Origin: Thermodesulfobacteriota bacterium
GTDB lineage: Bacteria; Desulfobacterota; Anaeroferrophillalia; Anaeroferrophillales; Tharpellaceae
Direction of reading: 5' to 3'
Length of the DNA stretch: 40,991 nucleotides
Assembly: GCA_024762675.1 (NCBI GenBank)
Contig: JANTGZ010000010.1
Coordinates: 1 to 40,991 of the forward strand
Shown in pieces: positions 16,948-25,593 of the stretch; position 1 is the stretch's first letter; the number at the start of each line of letters is the position of its first letter. Below the pieces are notes generated by a model, which saw only the letters and a list, made by a program, of their open reading frames with translations, did not search any database and was not told the origin of the DNA. The position numbers and the translations under genes were made by a program.

Positions 16948-18645
16948 TTAAACCAGCAACATATTGGAGATCGCCTCACCGGCGGGCACCATGGGGTAGA
17001 CATTCTCTTCAGATGCAACCACGACATCAACTACCACCGGTCCGGGATGGGAGAAAGCTTGTATCAGAGTAGGCTCAACCTCTTCCGGTTTCTCAGCCCG
17101 CAGACCTAGAGCACCATAGGCTTCCGCCAACTTGACAAAATCGGGGGCATGACTCATTTGAGTTGATGAATAGTGCTTGTCGAAAAAGAGCTCCTGCCAC
17201 TGCCGCACCATACCCAAATACCCATTATTAAGAATAACCACCTTGACCGGCAAATTATACTGGACCACGGTGGCCAACTCCTGGCTGTTCATCTGGATAC
17301 TGCCGTCACCGGCGATATCAATTACCAGGCGCTCAGGAAAGGCGACCTGAGCCCCCATCGCTGCCGGCAAACCGTAGCCCATGGTCCCGAGACCACCGGA
17401 GGTCAACCAACTACGGGGTTTGGTGAAGGTGAAAAACTGGGCCGCCCACATCTGGTTCTGACCGACCTCAGTACTGATAATCGGATTATACCCTTTTGCC
17501 AGTTCACTGATTTTCTCAACCACAAACTGAGGTTTAATTATATCATTCTGCTCGTAAGAAAGCTTATGCAGGTCCCGCCAGTGGGCTATCTGTTTTAGCC
17601 ACTCATCATGCCCGGCAGCACAGCGCTCAGCCTCCTCATTGGAATCCTTAACCACTTCAAGCATCTTCTTTAGAACATCTAACAGATCACCAACAATCGG
17701 GATATCGACATCTACATTTTTACTGATCGAAGTGGGATCGATATCGACGTGAACAATCTTGGCATCGGCCGCAAATTTGTCGATACGTCCGGTAACCCGA
17801 TCATCGAAACGGGCTCCGAAGGCGAGCAGTACATCACTTTTGGTAACCGCCATATTGGCCCGATAGGTACCATGCATCCCAAGCATGCCCAAAGAGAGAT
17901 AGTCATCTTCAGGAAAAGCACCAAGCCCCATCAGGGTCGTGGTTACCGGTATATTCAAACGGCATGCAAGCGCAGTCAGTTCAGTCGCGGCATCAGCCAG
18001 CACGGCCCCTCCGCCGACGTAAAATAGTGGTCGCCGAGCCTTGAAAAGCATCTTCATAGCCCGCTGAATCTGACCGGCATGGCCAGTATAATTAGGGTTA
18101 TAACCTTTGAGCAAAGGTTTTACAGCATCTTTTTTAACACTCATGCCGGCAATCACATCTTTGGGCAAATCGACCAGAACCGGTCCCGGACGGCCACTGC
18201 CGGCGATATGAAAAGCTTCATTAACAATCCGCTCCAGATCTTCGACCCTTTTGACAAGAAAGTTATGCTTAGTGCAGGGCCGAGTTATACCAACGATATC
18301 AGCTTCCTGGAAAGCGTCATTGCCAATCAACGGAGTTGGCACCTGACCTGTAAAAACTACCATTGGAATTGAATCCATACAGGCTGTCGCCAATCCGGTA
18401 ACCGTATTGGTCGCCCCCGGCCCGGAAGTAACCAGAGCTACTCCGACCTTACCAGTGGCCCGAGCGTAACCATCTGCGGCATGAACCGCCGCCTGTTCAT
18501 GCCGAACCAAAATATGACGGCATGAATATTCCGGCAGATGATCATAGAGATTAATTACTGCTCCACCGGGATAACCAAAAATCACTTCGACCCCTTGCTC
18601 CTGTAAAATTTCAAGGAGTATCTGGGCTCCACTTATCTTTTTCAT
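16948..18645 (-). CDS. ilvB: Acetolactate synthase large (catalytic) subunit
   Basis: Thiamine diphosphate enzyme that condenses pyruvate with pyruvate or 2-oxobutyrate, starting valine/leucine and isoleucine synthesis. Of the 565 residues, the N-terminal domain carries [10 protein letters not shown] and the catalytic Glu50 in [15 protein letters not shown]. The C-terminal domain has the TPP-Mg motif [12 protein letters not shown], ending at NN about 30 residues on. The ATG at 18645 has GGAG at 6 bases, whereas an ATG two codons earlier abuts that sequence. Two consensus-like promoters lie in the argC-ilvB gap, so this is probably the head of the ilvBNC-psd-pssA unit. Confidence 0.97.
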   Translation of the reverse strand: MKKISGAQILLEILQEQGVEVIFGYPGGAVINLYDHLPEYSCRHILVRHEQAAVHAADGYARATGKVGVALVTSGPGATNTVTGLATACMDSIPMVVFTGQVPTPLIGNDAFQEADIVGITRPCTKHNFLVKRVEDLERIVNEAFHIAGSGRPGPVLVDLPKDVIAGMSVKKDAVKPLLKGYNPNYTGHAGQIQRAMKMLFKARRPLFYVGGGAVLADAATELTALACRLNIPVTTTLMGLGAFPEDDYLSLGMLGMHGTYRANMAVTKSDVLLAFGARFDDRVTGRIDKFAADAKIVHVDIDPTSISKNVDVDIPIVGDLLDVLKKMLEVVKDSNEEAERCAAGHDEWLKQIAHWRDLHKLSYEQNDIIKPQFVVEKISELAKGYNPIISTEVGQNQMWAAQFFTFTKPRSWLTSGGLGTMGYGLPAAMGAQVAFPERLVIDIAGDGSIQMNSQELATVVQYNLPVKVVILNNGYLGMVRQWQELFFDKHYSSTQMSHAPDFVKLAEAYGALGLRAEKPEEVEPTLIQAFSHPGPVVVDVVVASEENVYPMVPAGEAISNMLLV

Positions 18646-18662
18646 CGGCATCTCCTCTCTTC

Positions 18663-18691
18663 ACAATACATGCACAGGTTCAGAGTGTCAA
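18663..18691 (-). promoter_or_regulatory. Candidate proximal promoter of ilvB
   Basis: On the minus strand a perfect TTGACA (18691-18686) is followed after 17 bases by TATTGT (18668-18663). It would leave a leader of only about 10-15 bases before the ilvB start, just containing the ribosome binding site. Confidence 0.35.
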
Positions 18692-18696
18692 TATTT

Positions 18697-18717
18697 CAGT
18701 CGGCAGTTATCAGTTGC
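18697..18717 (-). repeat. Short heptad repeat in the ilvB leader
   Basis: Three plus-strand heptads CAGTCGG, CAGTTAT and CAGTTGC. On the ilvB strand they read as ACTGANN-like units ending CGACTGAAATA, resembling the arrays before leuC and rlmE. It lies between the two candidate ilvB promoters. Confidence 0.55.
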
Positions 18718-18734
18718 CGACGACCAGTAAAACC

Positions 18735-18764
18735 ATTACAAACCAGCAAGTGCGACGATGTCAA
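18735..18764 (-). promoter_or_regulatory. Candidate distal promoter of ilvB
   Basis: On the minus strand a perfect TTGACA (18764-18759), overlapping the argC stop codon, is followed after 18 bases by TGTAAT (18740-18735), a 5-of-6 match to the -10 box. The start point would be about 80 bases before ilvB. Confidence 0.5.
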
Positions 18765-19807
18765 GGAGCTAGAGAGACTGTCATCAAGCCTGTCTCTTCA
18801 GCTATTCCGAGCATTAAATTCATATTCTGAACCGCTTGACCAGCAGCCCCCTTAACCAAATTATCGATAGCAGAAAAAAGAATCAAACTACGTTGATCGC
18901 TAGCCATAACATAACCGATATCGCAATAATTACTGCCCCGTACCGCGTTAAGAGTCGGCAGGCTGCCGGCTGGGAGAAGTCTGACAAAAGTCTCATTTCC
19001 ATAAGCACCATAAAGAGCCTCCTCAATCTCTGCGGTAGCAACATCGCGCGACAAGGGCAGGTAGATTGAGGAGAGAATCCCTCGATTAACCGGTAGCAGG
19101 TGGGGAACAAAGAGCAGCTTAGTAACCCTTCCTGAAGCCCGCTTGAGCTGCTCTATCATCTCCGGCTGATGCCGGTGGTTACCGGCCTTGTAGGGTTTAA
19201 AATTATCGCTCACCTCACAGTAAAGAGAGCCAAGATTGAGACTGCGACCGGCCCCGCTGGCCCCTGATTTGGCATCGACAATAATCGTCGTATCGGACTC
19301 AATCAGGTCAAGAGACAGAATCGGAGCCAGCGGCAGGATCACACTGGTCGGATAACAACCGGGGTTACCAACCACCCGGGCCGAAGGAATTTCAGACCTG
19401 AAAAGCTCCGGCAAACCGTAAACCGCCTCAGCCAAAAGCTCAGGTTCGGTATGAGGCTGATACCAACTCTCATAAAGTTTCTGATCACTGAATCGATAGT
19501 CGGCACTAAGATCAACTACTTTTTTCCCCGCCTCATGCAGTTTGGCAACTACCTCAATCGCGGCCTTATGCGGCAGGGCGGTGAAAACCAAATCGGCCAA
19601 AGCGGCAATCTCAGTCACCCGATTATCCATAAAGGAAAGCTTGACAATATCACGCAGGGAGGGAAAAAGCTCGGCTACCGGTACACCAACATGCTGACGT
19701 GAGGTAACCGCCGTCAACTCAACCTCCGGATGACCAGCCAGAATCCGCATAAGTTCAACACCAGTATAACCACTGGCCCCAATAACCGCTACTCTTATTT
19801 TCGCCAC
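18761..19807 (-). CDS. argC: N-acetyl-gamma-glutamyl-phosphate reductase
   Basis: NADPH-dependent third step of arginine synthesis. The 348-residue protein has the N-terminal dinucleotide motif GASGYTGVEL (10-19), the active-site cysteine in GNPGCYPTS (Cys151) and a histidine cluster GNHRHQPEM (His211, His213). The start is a GTG at 19807 with GGAG 5 bases away. It lies downstream of rplM-rpsI, an arrangement also seen in Geobacter-like genomes, but a strong terminator sits in the 88-base gap after rpsI. argC transcription must therefore come from readthrough or from a promoter that is hard to see. Confidence 0.96.
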   Translation of the reverse strand: MAKIRVAVIGASGYTGVELMRILAGHPEVELTAVTSRQHVGVPVAELFPSLRDIVKLSFMDNRVTEIAALADLVFTALPHKAAIEVVAKLHEAGKKVVDLSADYRFSDQKLYESWYQPHTEPELLAEAVYGLPELFRSEIPSARVVGNPGCYPTSVILPLAPILSLDLIESDTTIIVDAKSGASGAGRSLNLGSLYCEVSDNFKPYKAGNHRHQPEMIEQLKRASGRVTKLLFVPHLLPVNRGILSSIYLPLSRDVATAEIEEALYGAYGNETFVRLLPAGSLPTLNAVRGSNYCDIGYVMASDQRSLILFSAIDNLVKGAAGQAVQNMNLMLGIAEETGLMTVSLAP

Positions 19808-19823
19808 ACCTTATCTCCTAATC

Positions 19824-19864
19824 AAAAAAACAAAAAAAGGGAGGCCGTTTTTGCGGCCTCCCTT
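19824..19864 (-). terminator. Rho-independent terminator of rplM-rpsI
   Basis: Perfect 11-pair stem: AAGGGAGGCCG (19837-19847) pairs with 19854-19864 around a 6-base loop. On the minus strand a long U tract (TTTTTTT G TTTTTTT) follows. It stands 31 bases after the rpsI stop. Confidence 0.93.
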
Positions 19865-19895
19865 GGTTCCAAGTTCTGTCTCTCTCCAGTATCTA

Positions 19896-20288
19896 TTAAC
19901 GTTTAGAGAACTGGTAGCGAGCCCGGGCACCGCGTTGGCCGTATTTTTTGCGCTCCTTAATTCGCGCATCACGGGTTAGGTAACCCGCCTTCTTCAATAG
20001 GGCACGCATTTCTGGATCAAACTCCTGCAAAACCTTACTGATGCCATGTTTTACAGCTCCAGCCTGACCAGCAATACCGCCGCCGGATACTTTAATCATA
20101 AAATCAAATTTATTACCACTCTCGGTCACGGAAAGTGGCTGAAAGACCATCTCGCGCGCCGTATCCATAGTAAAATAGTCTTCGACGGCCCGGCCGTTCA
20201 CCTTTATATCCCCAGTACCTTCACTGAGCCAGACTTTGGCAATCGCCGATTTTCTTTTACCCGTCGCATAAAACCTTGTCGCTGTCAT
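19896..20288 (-). CDS. rpsI: 30S ribosomal protein S9 (uS9)
   Basis: Small-subunit protein whose basic tail reaches the P-site tRNA anticodon. The protein has 130 residues, the normal length, from FYATGKRKSAIAKVWL to the conserved end GQRGARARYQFSKR. It is 68 bases downstream of rplM, the near-universal bacterial pairing. Confidence 0.98.
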   Translation of the reverse strand: MTATRFYATGKRKSAIAKVWLSEGTGDIKVNGRAVEDYFTMDTAREMVFQPLSVTESGNKFDFMIKVSGGGIAGQAGAVKHGISKVLQEFDPEMRALLKKAGYLTRDARIKERKKYGQRGARARYQFSKR

Positions 20289-20356
20289 ATCTAAACCTTA
20301 AATTATTGTAGCTGTTTTAATATTTTAAGTAGATTCAAGTACTACTGAAAAACTTT

Positions 20357-20785
20357 TTAAATCTCTTTGACAACCGGTTGCTGAGCTTGATGTCCATGTT
20401 CGGGTCCGGCATAAATCTTAAGTTTTTTCAACAGTTTATTGCCCAATTTGTTCTTTGGCAACATACCTTTTACAGCAGAATTAATAAGTTCTTCCGGATT
20501 TTTTTCCATCAATTCAGCTGCTGTAATCGATTTAATTCCACCAGGATAGCCGGTATGATGGTAGTATGTTTTATCGTGAAGCTTATTACCGGTCAAGCGC
20601 ACATTGGCAGCATTAACAATCACAACATAGTCACCGGTATCAACATGAGGTGTAAAGATTGGTTTGTCTTTACCCCGTAAAATCCTGGCCACTTCACTGG
20701 CCAGACGTCCGAGAACCTGGCCCCTGGCATCAATCAGATGCCATTTCTGCTCAAATTCTCCAGGCTTCGCCACATAAGTTTTCAT
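20357..20785 (-). CDS. rplM: 50S ribosomal protein L13 (uL13)
   Basis: Large-subunit assembly protein, 142 residues, full length. It shows [16 protein letters not shown] near the N-terminus, [18 protein letters not shown] in the middle and GMLPKNKLG. The leader of about 100 bases includes a stem with a U tract directly before the ribosome binding site, a possible attenuator. Confidence 0.98.
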   Translation of the reverse strand: MKTYVAKPGEFEQKWHLIDARGQVLGRLASEVARILRGKDKPIFTPHVDTGDYVVIVNAANVRLTGNKLHDKTYYHHTGYPGGIKSITAAELMEKNPEELINSAVKGMLPKNKLGNKLLKKLKIYAGPEHGHQAQQPVVKEI

Positions 20786-20800
20786 TATCTCAAAATCTCC

Positions 20801-20834
20801 AGAAAAAACATCCGGTTACACTCAGGCAACCGGA
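20801..20834 (-). promoter_or_regulatory. Terminator-like hairpin in the rplM leader
   Basis: On the minus strand TCCGGTT (20834-20828) pairs with AACCGGA (20817-20811) around a 10-base loop and is followed by TGTTTTTTCT, immediately upstream of the GGAG of rplM. It is positioned to act as an attenuator or as an L13 autoregulatory site; the function is inferred. Confidence 0.45.
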
Positions 20835-20893
20835 CAAGTAAGATCATAATCACACAAGCCCCACTAAACAGGGCGGCAAATTTGAAGGGCAGA

Positions 20894-20922
20894 CTTCTAA
20901 TATATCAGGCTGTCAATGTCAA
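20894..20922 (-). promoter_or_regulatory. Candidate promoter of rplM-rpsI
   Basis: On the minus strand a tandem TTGACATTGACA (20922-20911) is seen. The first copy is followed after 17 bases by TAGAAG (20899-20894), a 4-of-6 match to the -10 box. It lies between bioF and rplM. Confidence 0.45.
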
Positions 20923-20942
20923 GCTATTTTTAAATATCTTTT

Positions 20943-22148
20943 TTACGGTTTCACCTTAAAGTCATGTCGCCGCTCGGCAAAAAGTTCCAAAACCCGATCA
21001 AGGTCGGAGTATTCCAGATCGGCACTGATGGTCACCCGAAGCAGGGATTGCCCGGGTGCTACCGTCGGCGGACGAATCCCCTGAATAAAAACCCCGCGCT
21101 CCAGAAACCAGGCACTCAAGGCCATGGTTCGTTGCGGATCACCGACCACCACCGGTACAATTGGGGTCGGATCATCGCTAACCGCAATTTCAAGACGGCG
21201 CAGACCCTGGCGAAAATAGTCTGTCAGAGATCTTAGCCTGGCCACCCGGCCGGGTTCCTCAGAAAGTAGTTCCAAGGCAGCCAGCGAGGCCCCGAGAACC
21301 GCCGGCGGCAAAGCTGTTGAGTAGATGAAGCTACGCGCTTTATTGATCAAATAATCGATAAAGCGTGGGGCTCCGGCAACATATGCTCCGCAACTTCCAA
21401 GTGCCTTCCCCAAAGTCCCCATCTGCAAATCAAGGTCATCAAAACCAAGACCGAAATGCTCAGCCGAGCCCCGGCCACCAGCCCCCAGAATTCCGGTTGC
21501 ATGAGCATCATCAACCATTACAATCGCGTCATAGCGGCGCGCCAACGCCGCGACCTCCGGCAACGGCGCAATATCCCCATCCATACTGAAGACACTATCG
21601 GTGACGATTAAACGCCGCCTGAAAGTTGCGGCGGTACTTTTCAGCATCTGTTCAAGATGTCCAATATCACAATGGCGATAGACCTTGAGCTGGGCCCGGC
21701 TCAAGCGACAGCCATCAACTATACTGGCATGATTAAGGGCATCACTAAAGATTACATCGCCTTCACCCACCAAAGTTGTCAAAAGCGCCAGGTTGGCAAC
21801 ATAGCCACTATTAAAAACCAGGGTCTTCGGGGCCTTTTTAAAAATGGCCAGGGCCTCCTCCAGCTCCCCGTGCAGGCGCATGGTACCGGAGATCAGGCGT
21901 GAGGCGCCGGCCGAACAACCATATTGTTCAACCGCCTCTTGCGCTGCGGTGCGGAGCTTGGGGTGATTGGCTAAACCAAGATAGTTATTTGAACATAAAA
22001 GGAGAGTTGGACGACCGTCGAGTATCGTATGGGCCTGCTGCGGGCCGCTGACTGTGCGTAAAAATCGCAGTTGCCCAACTTCTTCAAGCTCTCTAAGTTC
22101 AACCTCAAGAGCTGCCGGCATCGATTTTTGCAAGAAACCTTCACTCAT
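20943..22148 (-). CDS. bioF: 8-amino-7-oxononanoate synthase
   Basis: PLP-dependent alpha-oxoamine synthase that condenses pimeloyl thioester with alanine in biotin synthesis. The protein has 401 residues. It shows CSNNYLGLANHP (52-63), the ring-stacking His140, VDDAHATG (Asp213, His216) and the PLP lysine Lys248 in GTLGKALGSCG. The ATG at 22148 overlaps the end of bioB by 8 bases, indicating translational coupling, and is preferred over an earlier start inside bioB. A 2-amino-3-ketobutyrate CoA ligase has the same fold, but the bioB neighbour decides the call. Confidence 0.94.
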   Translation of the reverse strand: MSEGFLQKSMPAALEVELRELEEVGQLRFLRTVSGPQQAHTILDGRPTLLLCSNNYLGLANHPKLRTAAQEAVEQYGCSAGASRLISGTMRLHGELEEALAIFKKAPKTLVFNSGYVANLALLTTLVGEGDVIFSDALNHASIVDGCRLSRAQLKVYRHCDIGHLEQMLKSTAATFRRRLIVTDSVFSMDGDIAPLPEVAALARRYDAIVMVDDAHATGILGAGGRGSAEHFGLGFDDLDLQMGTLGKALGSCGAYVAGAPRFIDYLINKARSFIYSTALPPAVLGASLAALELLSEEPGRVARLRSLTDYFRQGLRRLEIAVSDDPTPIVPVVVGDPQRTMALSAWFLERGVFIQGIRPPTVAPGQSLLRVTISADLEYSDLDRVLELFAERRHDFKVKP

Positions 22149-23157
22149 CTGCCGAGCCCTCGTCGAAAGCTTCCCAATCGGCCAGCAAGCGACAATCATC
22201 CTGCCATTGACGTCCACTAACCGTTAAATAGTTACCAATCATCAGACCATTGGCGCCCGCCGCAAAAAGCAACGACTGGAAATCTCCGAAAGTACGCTGT
22301 CGCCCACCACAGATACGAATATCGCAGGATGGACAAACCAGGCGAAACAGAGCAATCGTCAGCAGAGCCTGAAAAGGCGTCAAACCCGATTGCTCCGCCA
22401 ATGGAGTACCACTAACCGGTTGCAGAAAATTAAGCGGAATTGAATCAACTTGCAGATCGTTAAGGGTCAGGGCCAGTTCCACCCGCTGCGCCCAGCTCTC
22501 ACCGAGCCCCATGATACCGCCGCTACAGACATAAAGACCAGCCTCCTTGGCGATTTTAACCGTAGCCACTGCCCTCTCATAATCGTGAGTTGTGCAGATT
22601 TGCGGAAAAAAACTACGGGCTGTTTCAAGATTGTGATGATAATGTTTGAGACCAGCATCACGATAACGAGCGGCAGTATCCGCATCAAGAAAACCCAGTG
22701 AAGCGCAGGGGGCAATCTTCTGCTCCTCGATTTTTTTCAGCATAGCTATAATTTCATTCTGCTCACTCAAACTATCGACAGCCGTCCCGCTGGTCACAAT
22801 CGAGAAATTTTCCACGCCGCAAACAGCGGCTTCACAGGCCTGGGCAGCAAGCTCGGACACGCTGATCAAGGGAAAAGTTTCGACTCCGGTATCGTAAGAG
22901 ATCGACTGGGCGCAGAAAGCACAATCTTCCGGGCAACGACCCGATTTGGCATTGGTGATCGCACAAAGTGCGATCTTCCGGCCGCAATGATGCCGCCGAA
23001 TCCTATTGGTCAATGGCAAGAGAGAGAAAATTTCAGACCCGGTCAGAGTTCCCAGTCTAAGGGCAAGATCTTTCTCAATCCCTTCCACACCGTTCAAAAG
23101 CTGCGGCATTCGAGAACTCAACACTGTAAGAAGTTCATCGTTATTATTTTTTTGCAA
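22141..23157 (-). CDS. bioB: Biotin synthase
   Basis: Radical SAM enzyme that inserts sulfur into dethiobiotin. The 338-residue protein has the cluster motif CPEDCAFC (Cys75, Cys79, Cys82), with YxxCSGGIMGLGES and RICGGRQ further on. The apparent start is a TTG at 23157 with AAGGA 7 bases upstream; an ATG at codon 17 is the alternative. It is the first gene of a two-gene bioB-bioF unit and divergent from rlmE across 90 bases. bioA and bioD are not in the window. No BirA or BioR operator could be recognised by eye. Confidence 0.96.
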   Translation of the reverse strand: MQKNNNDELLTVLSSRMPQLLNGVEGIEKDLALRLGTLTGSEIFSLLPLTNRIRRHHCGRKIALCAITNAKSGRCPEDCAFCAQSISYDTGVETFPLISVSELAAQACEAAVCGVENFSIVTSGTAVDSLSEQNEIIAMLKKIEEQKIAPCASLGFLDADTAARYRDAGLKHYHHNLETARSFFPQICTTHDYERAVATVKIAKEAGLYVCSGGIMGLGESWAQRVELALTLNDLQVDSIPLNFLQPVSGTPLAEQSGLTPFQALLTIALFRLVCPSCDIRICGGRQRTFGDFQSLLFAAGANGLMIGNYLTVSGRQWQDDCRLLADWEAFDEGSADE

Positions 23158-23221
23158 AAGAATTTCCTTTTATTTACTTGGACTGCATGTTATTTTTGGA
23201 GTTTATAGAGCTTTACCGACC

Positions 23222-23242
23222 ACTGACACCTGACGACTGAGA
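23222..23242 (+). repeat. Short heptad repeat before rlmE
   Basis: Three units ACTGACA, CCTGACG and ACTGAGA end 5 bases before the rlmE start codon and run into ATAAAA. Same family and orientation as the leuC and ilvB leader repeats. Confidence 0.6.
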
Positions 23243-23247
23243 TAAAA

Positions 23248-23856
23248 ATGGCATTTAATCGACAAGACGGCTACTACCGCCAGGCAAAACGCGAAGGAAA
23301 ACGCTCTCGAGCAACTTACAAGATCGAAGAACTCGACCAGCGTTTCAGAATCTTCAAAAAGGGCCAAAAAATCCTTGAACTGGGAGCCGCCCCCGGCGGC
23401 TGGATGGAATATATCGCCAAGCGGGTGGGAGGCTCGGGCAGCGTCCTCGGACTCGATTTACAAACCATCACCGACCTGCCCTCGCCACCCTGTCAAACCC
23501 TGATCGCAGATATCCTGGATCCCGAAACCGGAGCCCGCATAGACAATCTGGTTACCCCGCCCTTTGACGGGGCGGTCTCTGATTTGGCCCCCAACCTGAC
23601 CGGCATCAAGGCAACTGACCAAGCTAATTCCATCGCCATACTTGAGACAGCACTAAACCTTGTTATGGACCGTCTGGTAGATGGCGGATTTTTCATCTGC
23701 AAAGTCTTTCAAGGCAATGAGCTGAAGTCATTTCAACTCAAACTTAAATGCCATTTTGCCAAAGTCACCCTGGCCAAACCCAAAGCCAGCCGCAAGACCT
23801 CGACGGAAATCTATCTGGTCGCAACCGGTTATGACGGCAATACCAAGCCCCAGTAA
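23248..23856 (+). CDS. rlmE: 23S rRNA (uridine2552-2'-O)-methyltransferase
   Basis: FtsJ/RrmJ-type SAM methyltransferase that modifies the A-loop of 23S rRNA late in large-subunit assembly. The 202-residue protein has a basic N-terminus (RQAKREGKRSRATYK), the SAM loop LELGAAPGGW (44-53) and the complete K-D-K-E catalytic tetrad: Lys25, Asp112, Lys152 and Glu187. No strong Shine-Dalgarno sequence is visible; the space before the ATG is taken by a heptad repeat. The 3' end overlaps the converging pilD by 28 bases. Confidence 0.95.
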   Translation: MAFNRQDGYYRQAKREGKRSRATYKIEELDQRFRIFKKGQKILELGAAPGGWMEYIAKRVGGSGSVLGLDLQTITDLPSPPCQTLIADILDPETGARIDNLVTPPFDGAVSDLAPNLTGIKATDQANSIAILETALNLVMDRLVDGGFFICKVFQGNELKSFQLKLKCHFAKVTLAKPKASRKTSTEIYLVATGYDGNTKPQ

Positions 23857-24605
23857 AGTTCAATCATTTGAGGTCCCCAAAAAAGATAAAGAAGGCCACC
23901 TGTGGCCAGAAAAGGACCGAAAGGAATAGCGTAACGGCCATCTTTACCCTTCCAGAGCACTAACCCCAAACCAATTACCGCACCGCTCAACGAACTCAGC
24001 AGAATAATCGGCAAAAGTGCCTTGTAACTTAAAAATGCCCCCAACATGGCCAAAAGTTTAAGGTCTCCACCACCCATGCCATCCCTTCCGGTCGAGTAGT
24101 AATAACCAGTCTTAACCAGCCACAAAGAAAACCATCCCAAAAGAGCACCCAGCAGCGATTCCCACCAGAGCATCGGCATCCACCACCAAGCCCCGGACAG
24201 ACCGATAACAATCCCCGCAAGACTGAAACGATCGGGGATAATCTGATGCTCAAGATCTATAAAAGTAATCGGCACCAGCAAAGAGATTAGCAATAAAGCT
24301 CCAGCCAGTGATGGAGAGAGGCCGAACCTGAAAGCCGCAACCCCGAAAAGCAGGCCGGTTACAGCTTCAACCAGAGGATAGCGCCAAGATATTGCCTGCC
24401 GGCAAAACCAACAGCGACCTCGCAAAAAACCAAATGTCAGCAAAGGAATATTGAGCCAGAACGGCAGTTTCCGCCCACAATTCGGACAATGTGATGGCGG
24501 CGAAACCACTGATAGGTCACGGGGTATCCGATATATGCAGACATTAAAAAAACTGCCGCAAACAAGCCCCAAAACAACTATCACGACAACCATCAATATA
24601 TCCAT
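23829..24605 (-). CDS. pilD: Type IV prepilin leader peptidase / N-methyltransferase
   Basis: Inner-membrane aspartyl protease that cleaves and N-methylates type IV prepilins and type II secretion pseudopilins. The 258-residue protein opens with GSFFNVCIYRIP, then a zinc-type four-cysteine cytoplasmic loop (Cys40, Cys43, Cys65, Cys68). The catalytic aspartates are Asp117 in FIDLEHQIIPD and Asp181 in GMGGGDLKLLA. About seven hydrophobic segments are visible. Its presence matches the pilMNOPQ genes 8 kb to the right, although it lies outside that operon. It converges on rlmE with a 28-base overlap. Confidence 0.95.
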   Translation of the reverse strand: MDILMVVVIVVLGLVCGSFFNVCIYRIPRDLSVVSPPSHCPNCGRKLPFWLNIPLLTFGFLRGRCWFCRQAISWRYPLVEAVTGLLFGVAAFRFGLSPSLAGALLLISLLVPITFIDLEHQIIPDRFSLAGIVIGLSGAWWWMPMLWWESLLGALLGWFSLWLVKTGYYYSTGRDGMGGGDLKLLAMLGAFLSYKALLPIILLSSLSGAVIGLGLVLWKGKDGRYAIPFGPFLATGGLLYLFWGPQMIELYWGLVLPS

Positions 24606-24649
24606 AAAAATTGCACCAATATCTGTAAAAAAACCCGAAAATTAGGCGG

Positions 24650-24678
24650 TTGAACAAAACACCATATTGTGTTATAAG
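24650..24678 (+). promoter_or_regulatory. Candidate promoter of carD with a long leader
   Basis: TTGAAC (24650-24655, 4 of 6) and TATAAG (24673-24678, 5 of 6) are separated by 17 bases. The start point would leave a leader of about 215 bases before carD. I see no clear riboswitch or leader gene in it. The stretch 24606-24902 otherwise holds only weak short frames. Confidence 0.45.
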
Positions 24679-24902
24679 AGAGATCAAGTAACAATATGAG
24701 ATAGAGTCCGCTTACCGTAACGATAAAATATCCCACTGAAAGCGATACTCACTAAACCAAGCTAAGTTTCTCCGGCCGCCGGGCAATATCATGTCAAGAA
24801 CATCTTTGCCAAGAAAAATAATATCACGGCCACTCTTAAGATGATACAACGAAACCATCTTTTCCTTCTCAAAGCACAATAACCAATGGAACTCGACTAA
24901 CA

Positions 24903-25424
24903 ATGGGAAAACAGACAAGCAATGCCTTTAATATCGGAGATCTAGCGGTCTACCCGGGACATGGCGTTGGCGAGATCAAAGCTATAGAACAGCGTGAAGT
25001 ATGCGAGGAAGAAGTTCAAGCCTTCTATATTATGGTGATATTAGACAGCAACATCACCATAATGATCCCCAAAAACAACACCGTAAACGTCGGCTTGCGC
25101 CAACTCGTCAATCAAGAAGAGATCAAAGAGGTCTACAAAACTTTAAAAAAGCGCCGGGTCAAACTGTCACACCAGACCTGGAACAAACGCTACAAACAAT
25201 TTCATGATAAAATAAAGCGCGGATCACTCTTTGAAGTAGCTGAGGTGTTCCGCGATCTAAATTTGATCAGCTTGAACAAGGAGCTCTCCTTTGGTGAACG
25301 TAAAATGATGGAAACCGCCAAACACCTGATCGTCTCCGAACTGGCCCGGGCGCGAGCCCTGCAGGAGAGTGACGTAGAGAAGGAGATCCATGAAATTTTT
25401 GCCTCTGAAGAAGACGAATCCTGA
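24903..25424 (+). CDS. CarD family transcriptional regulator
   Basis: RNA-polymerase-binding regulator of the CarD/CdnL family, which in other bacteria stabilises open promoter complexes, often at rRNA promoters. The 173-residue protein has the RNAP-interacting Tudor-like domain at about 8-70 (FNIGDLAVYPGHGVGEI at its start) and a helical, basic C-terminal domain (about 75-165) with YKTLKKRRVKLSHQTW and ERKMMETAKHLI. The ATG at 24903 lacks a strong Shine-Dalgarno sequence. It precedes a PIN/TRAM gene and ispDF, the order familiar from Geobacter-like genomes. Which paralogue (CarD or CdnL) it corresponds to cannot be settled here. Confidence 0.92.
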   Translation: MGKQTSNAFNIGDLAVYPGHGVGEIKAIEQREVCEEEVQAFYIMVILDSNITIMIPKNNTVNVGLRQLVNQEEIKEVYKTLKKRRVKLSHQTWNKRYKQFHDKIKRGSLFEVAEVFRDLNLISLNKELSFGERKMMETAKHLIVSELARARALQESDVEKEIHEIFASEEDES

Positions 25425-25593
25425 CCCCGACCCGGCGAGCCAGAAATGAAGCAGTGCCCGGAAGACAGCCTAAACAACTTCCAACTCTCCACTGCAAGAC
25501 ACCTACACTGACTTAAAATCATCTTTTTTTGACTTTTCCAAGTGAAAAGTCATTGATAAGTGCCTAACTTTTGATCATTTCACGAGAAAATCG

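Noticed and set aside
24712..24918. Small minus-strand gene of 48-68 residues upstream of carD
   Set aside because: No recognisable motif, only a modest ribosome-binding-like sequence, and it overlaps the likely carD leader; not enough to call a gene.
25530..25552. Hairpin (TGACTTTTC/GAAAAGTCA) after carD as a terminator
   Set aside because: The T run precedes the stem on the plus strand and no U tract follows it on either strand; it may be chance or a protein site.
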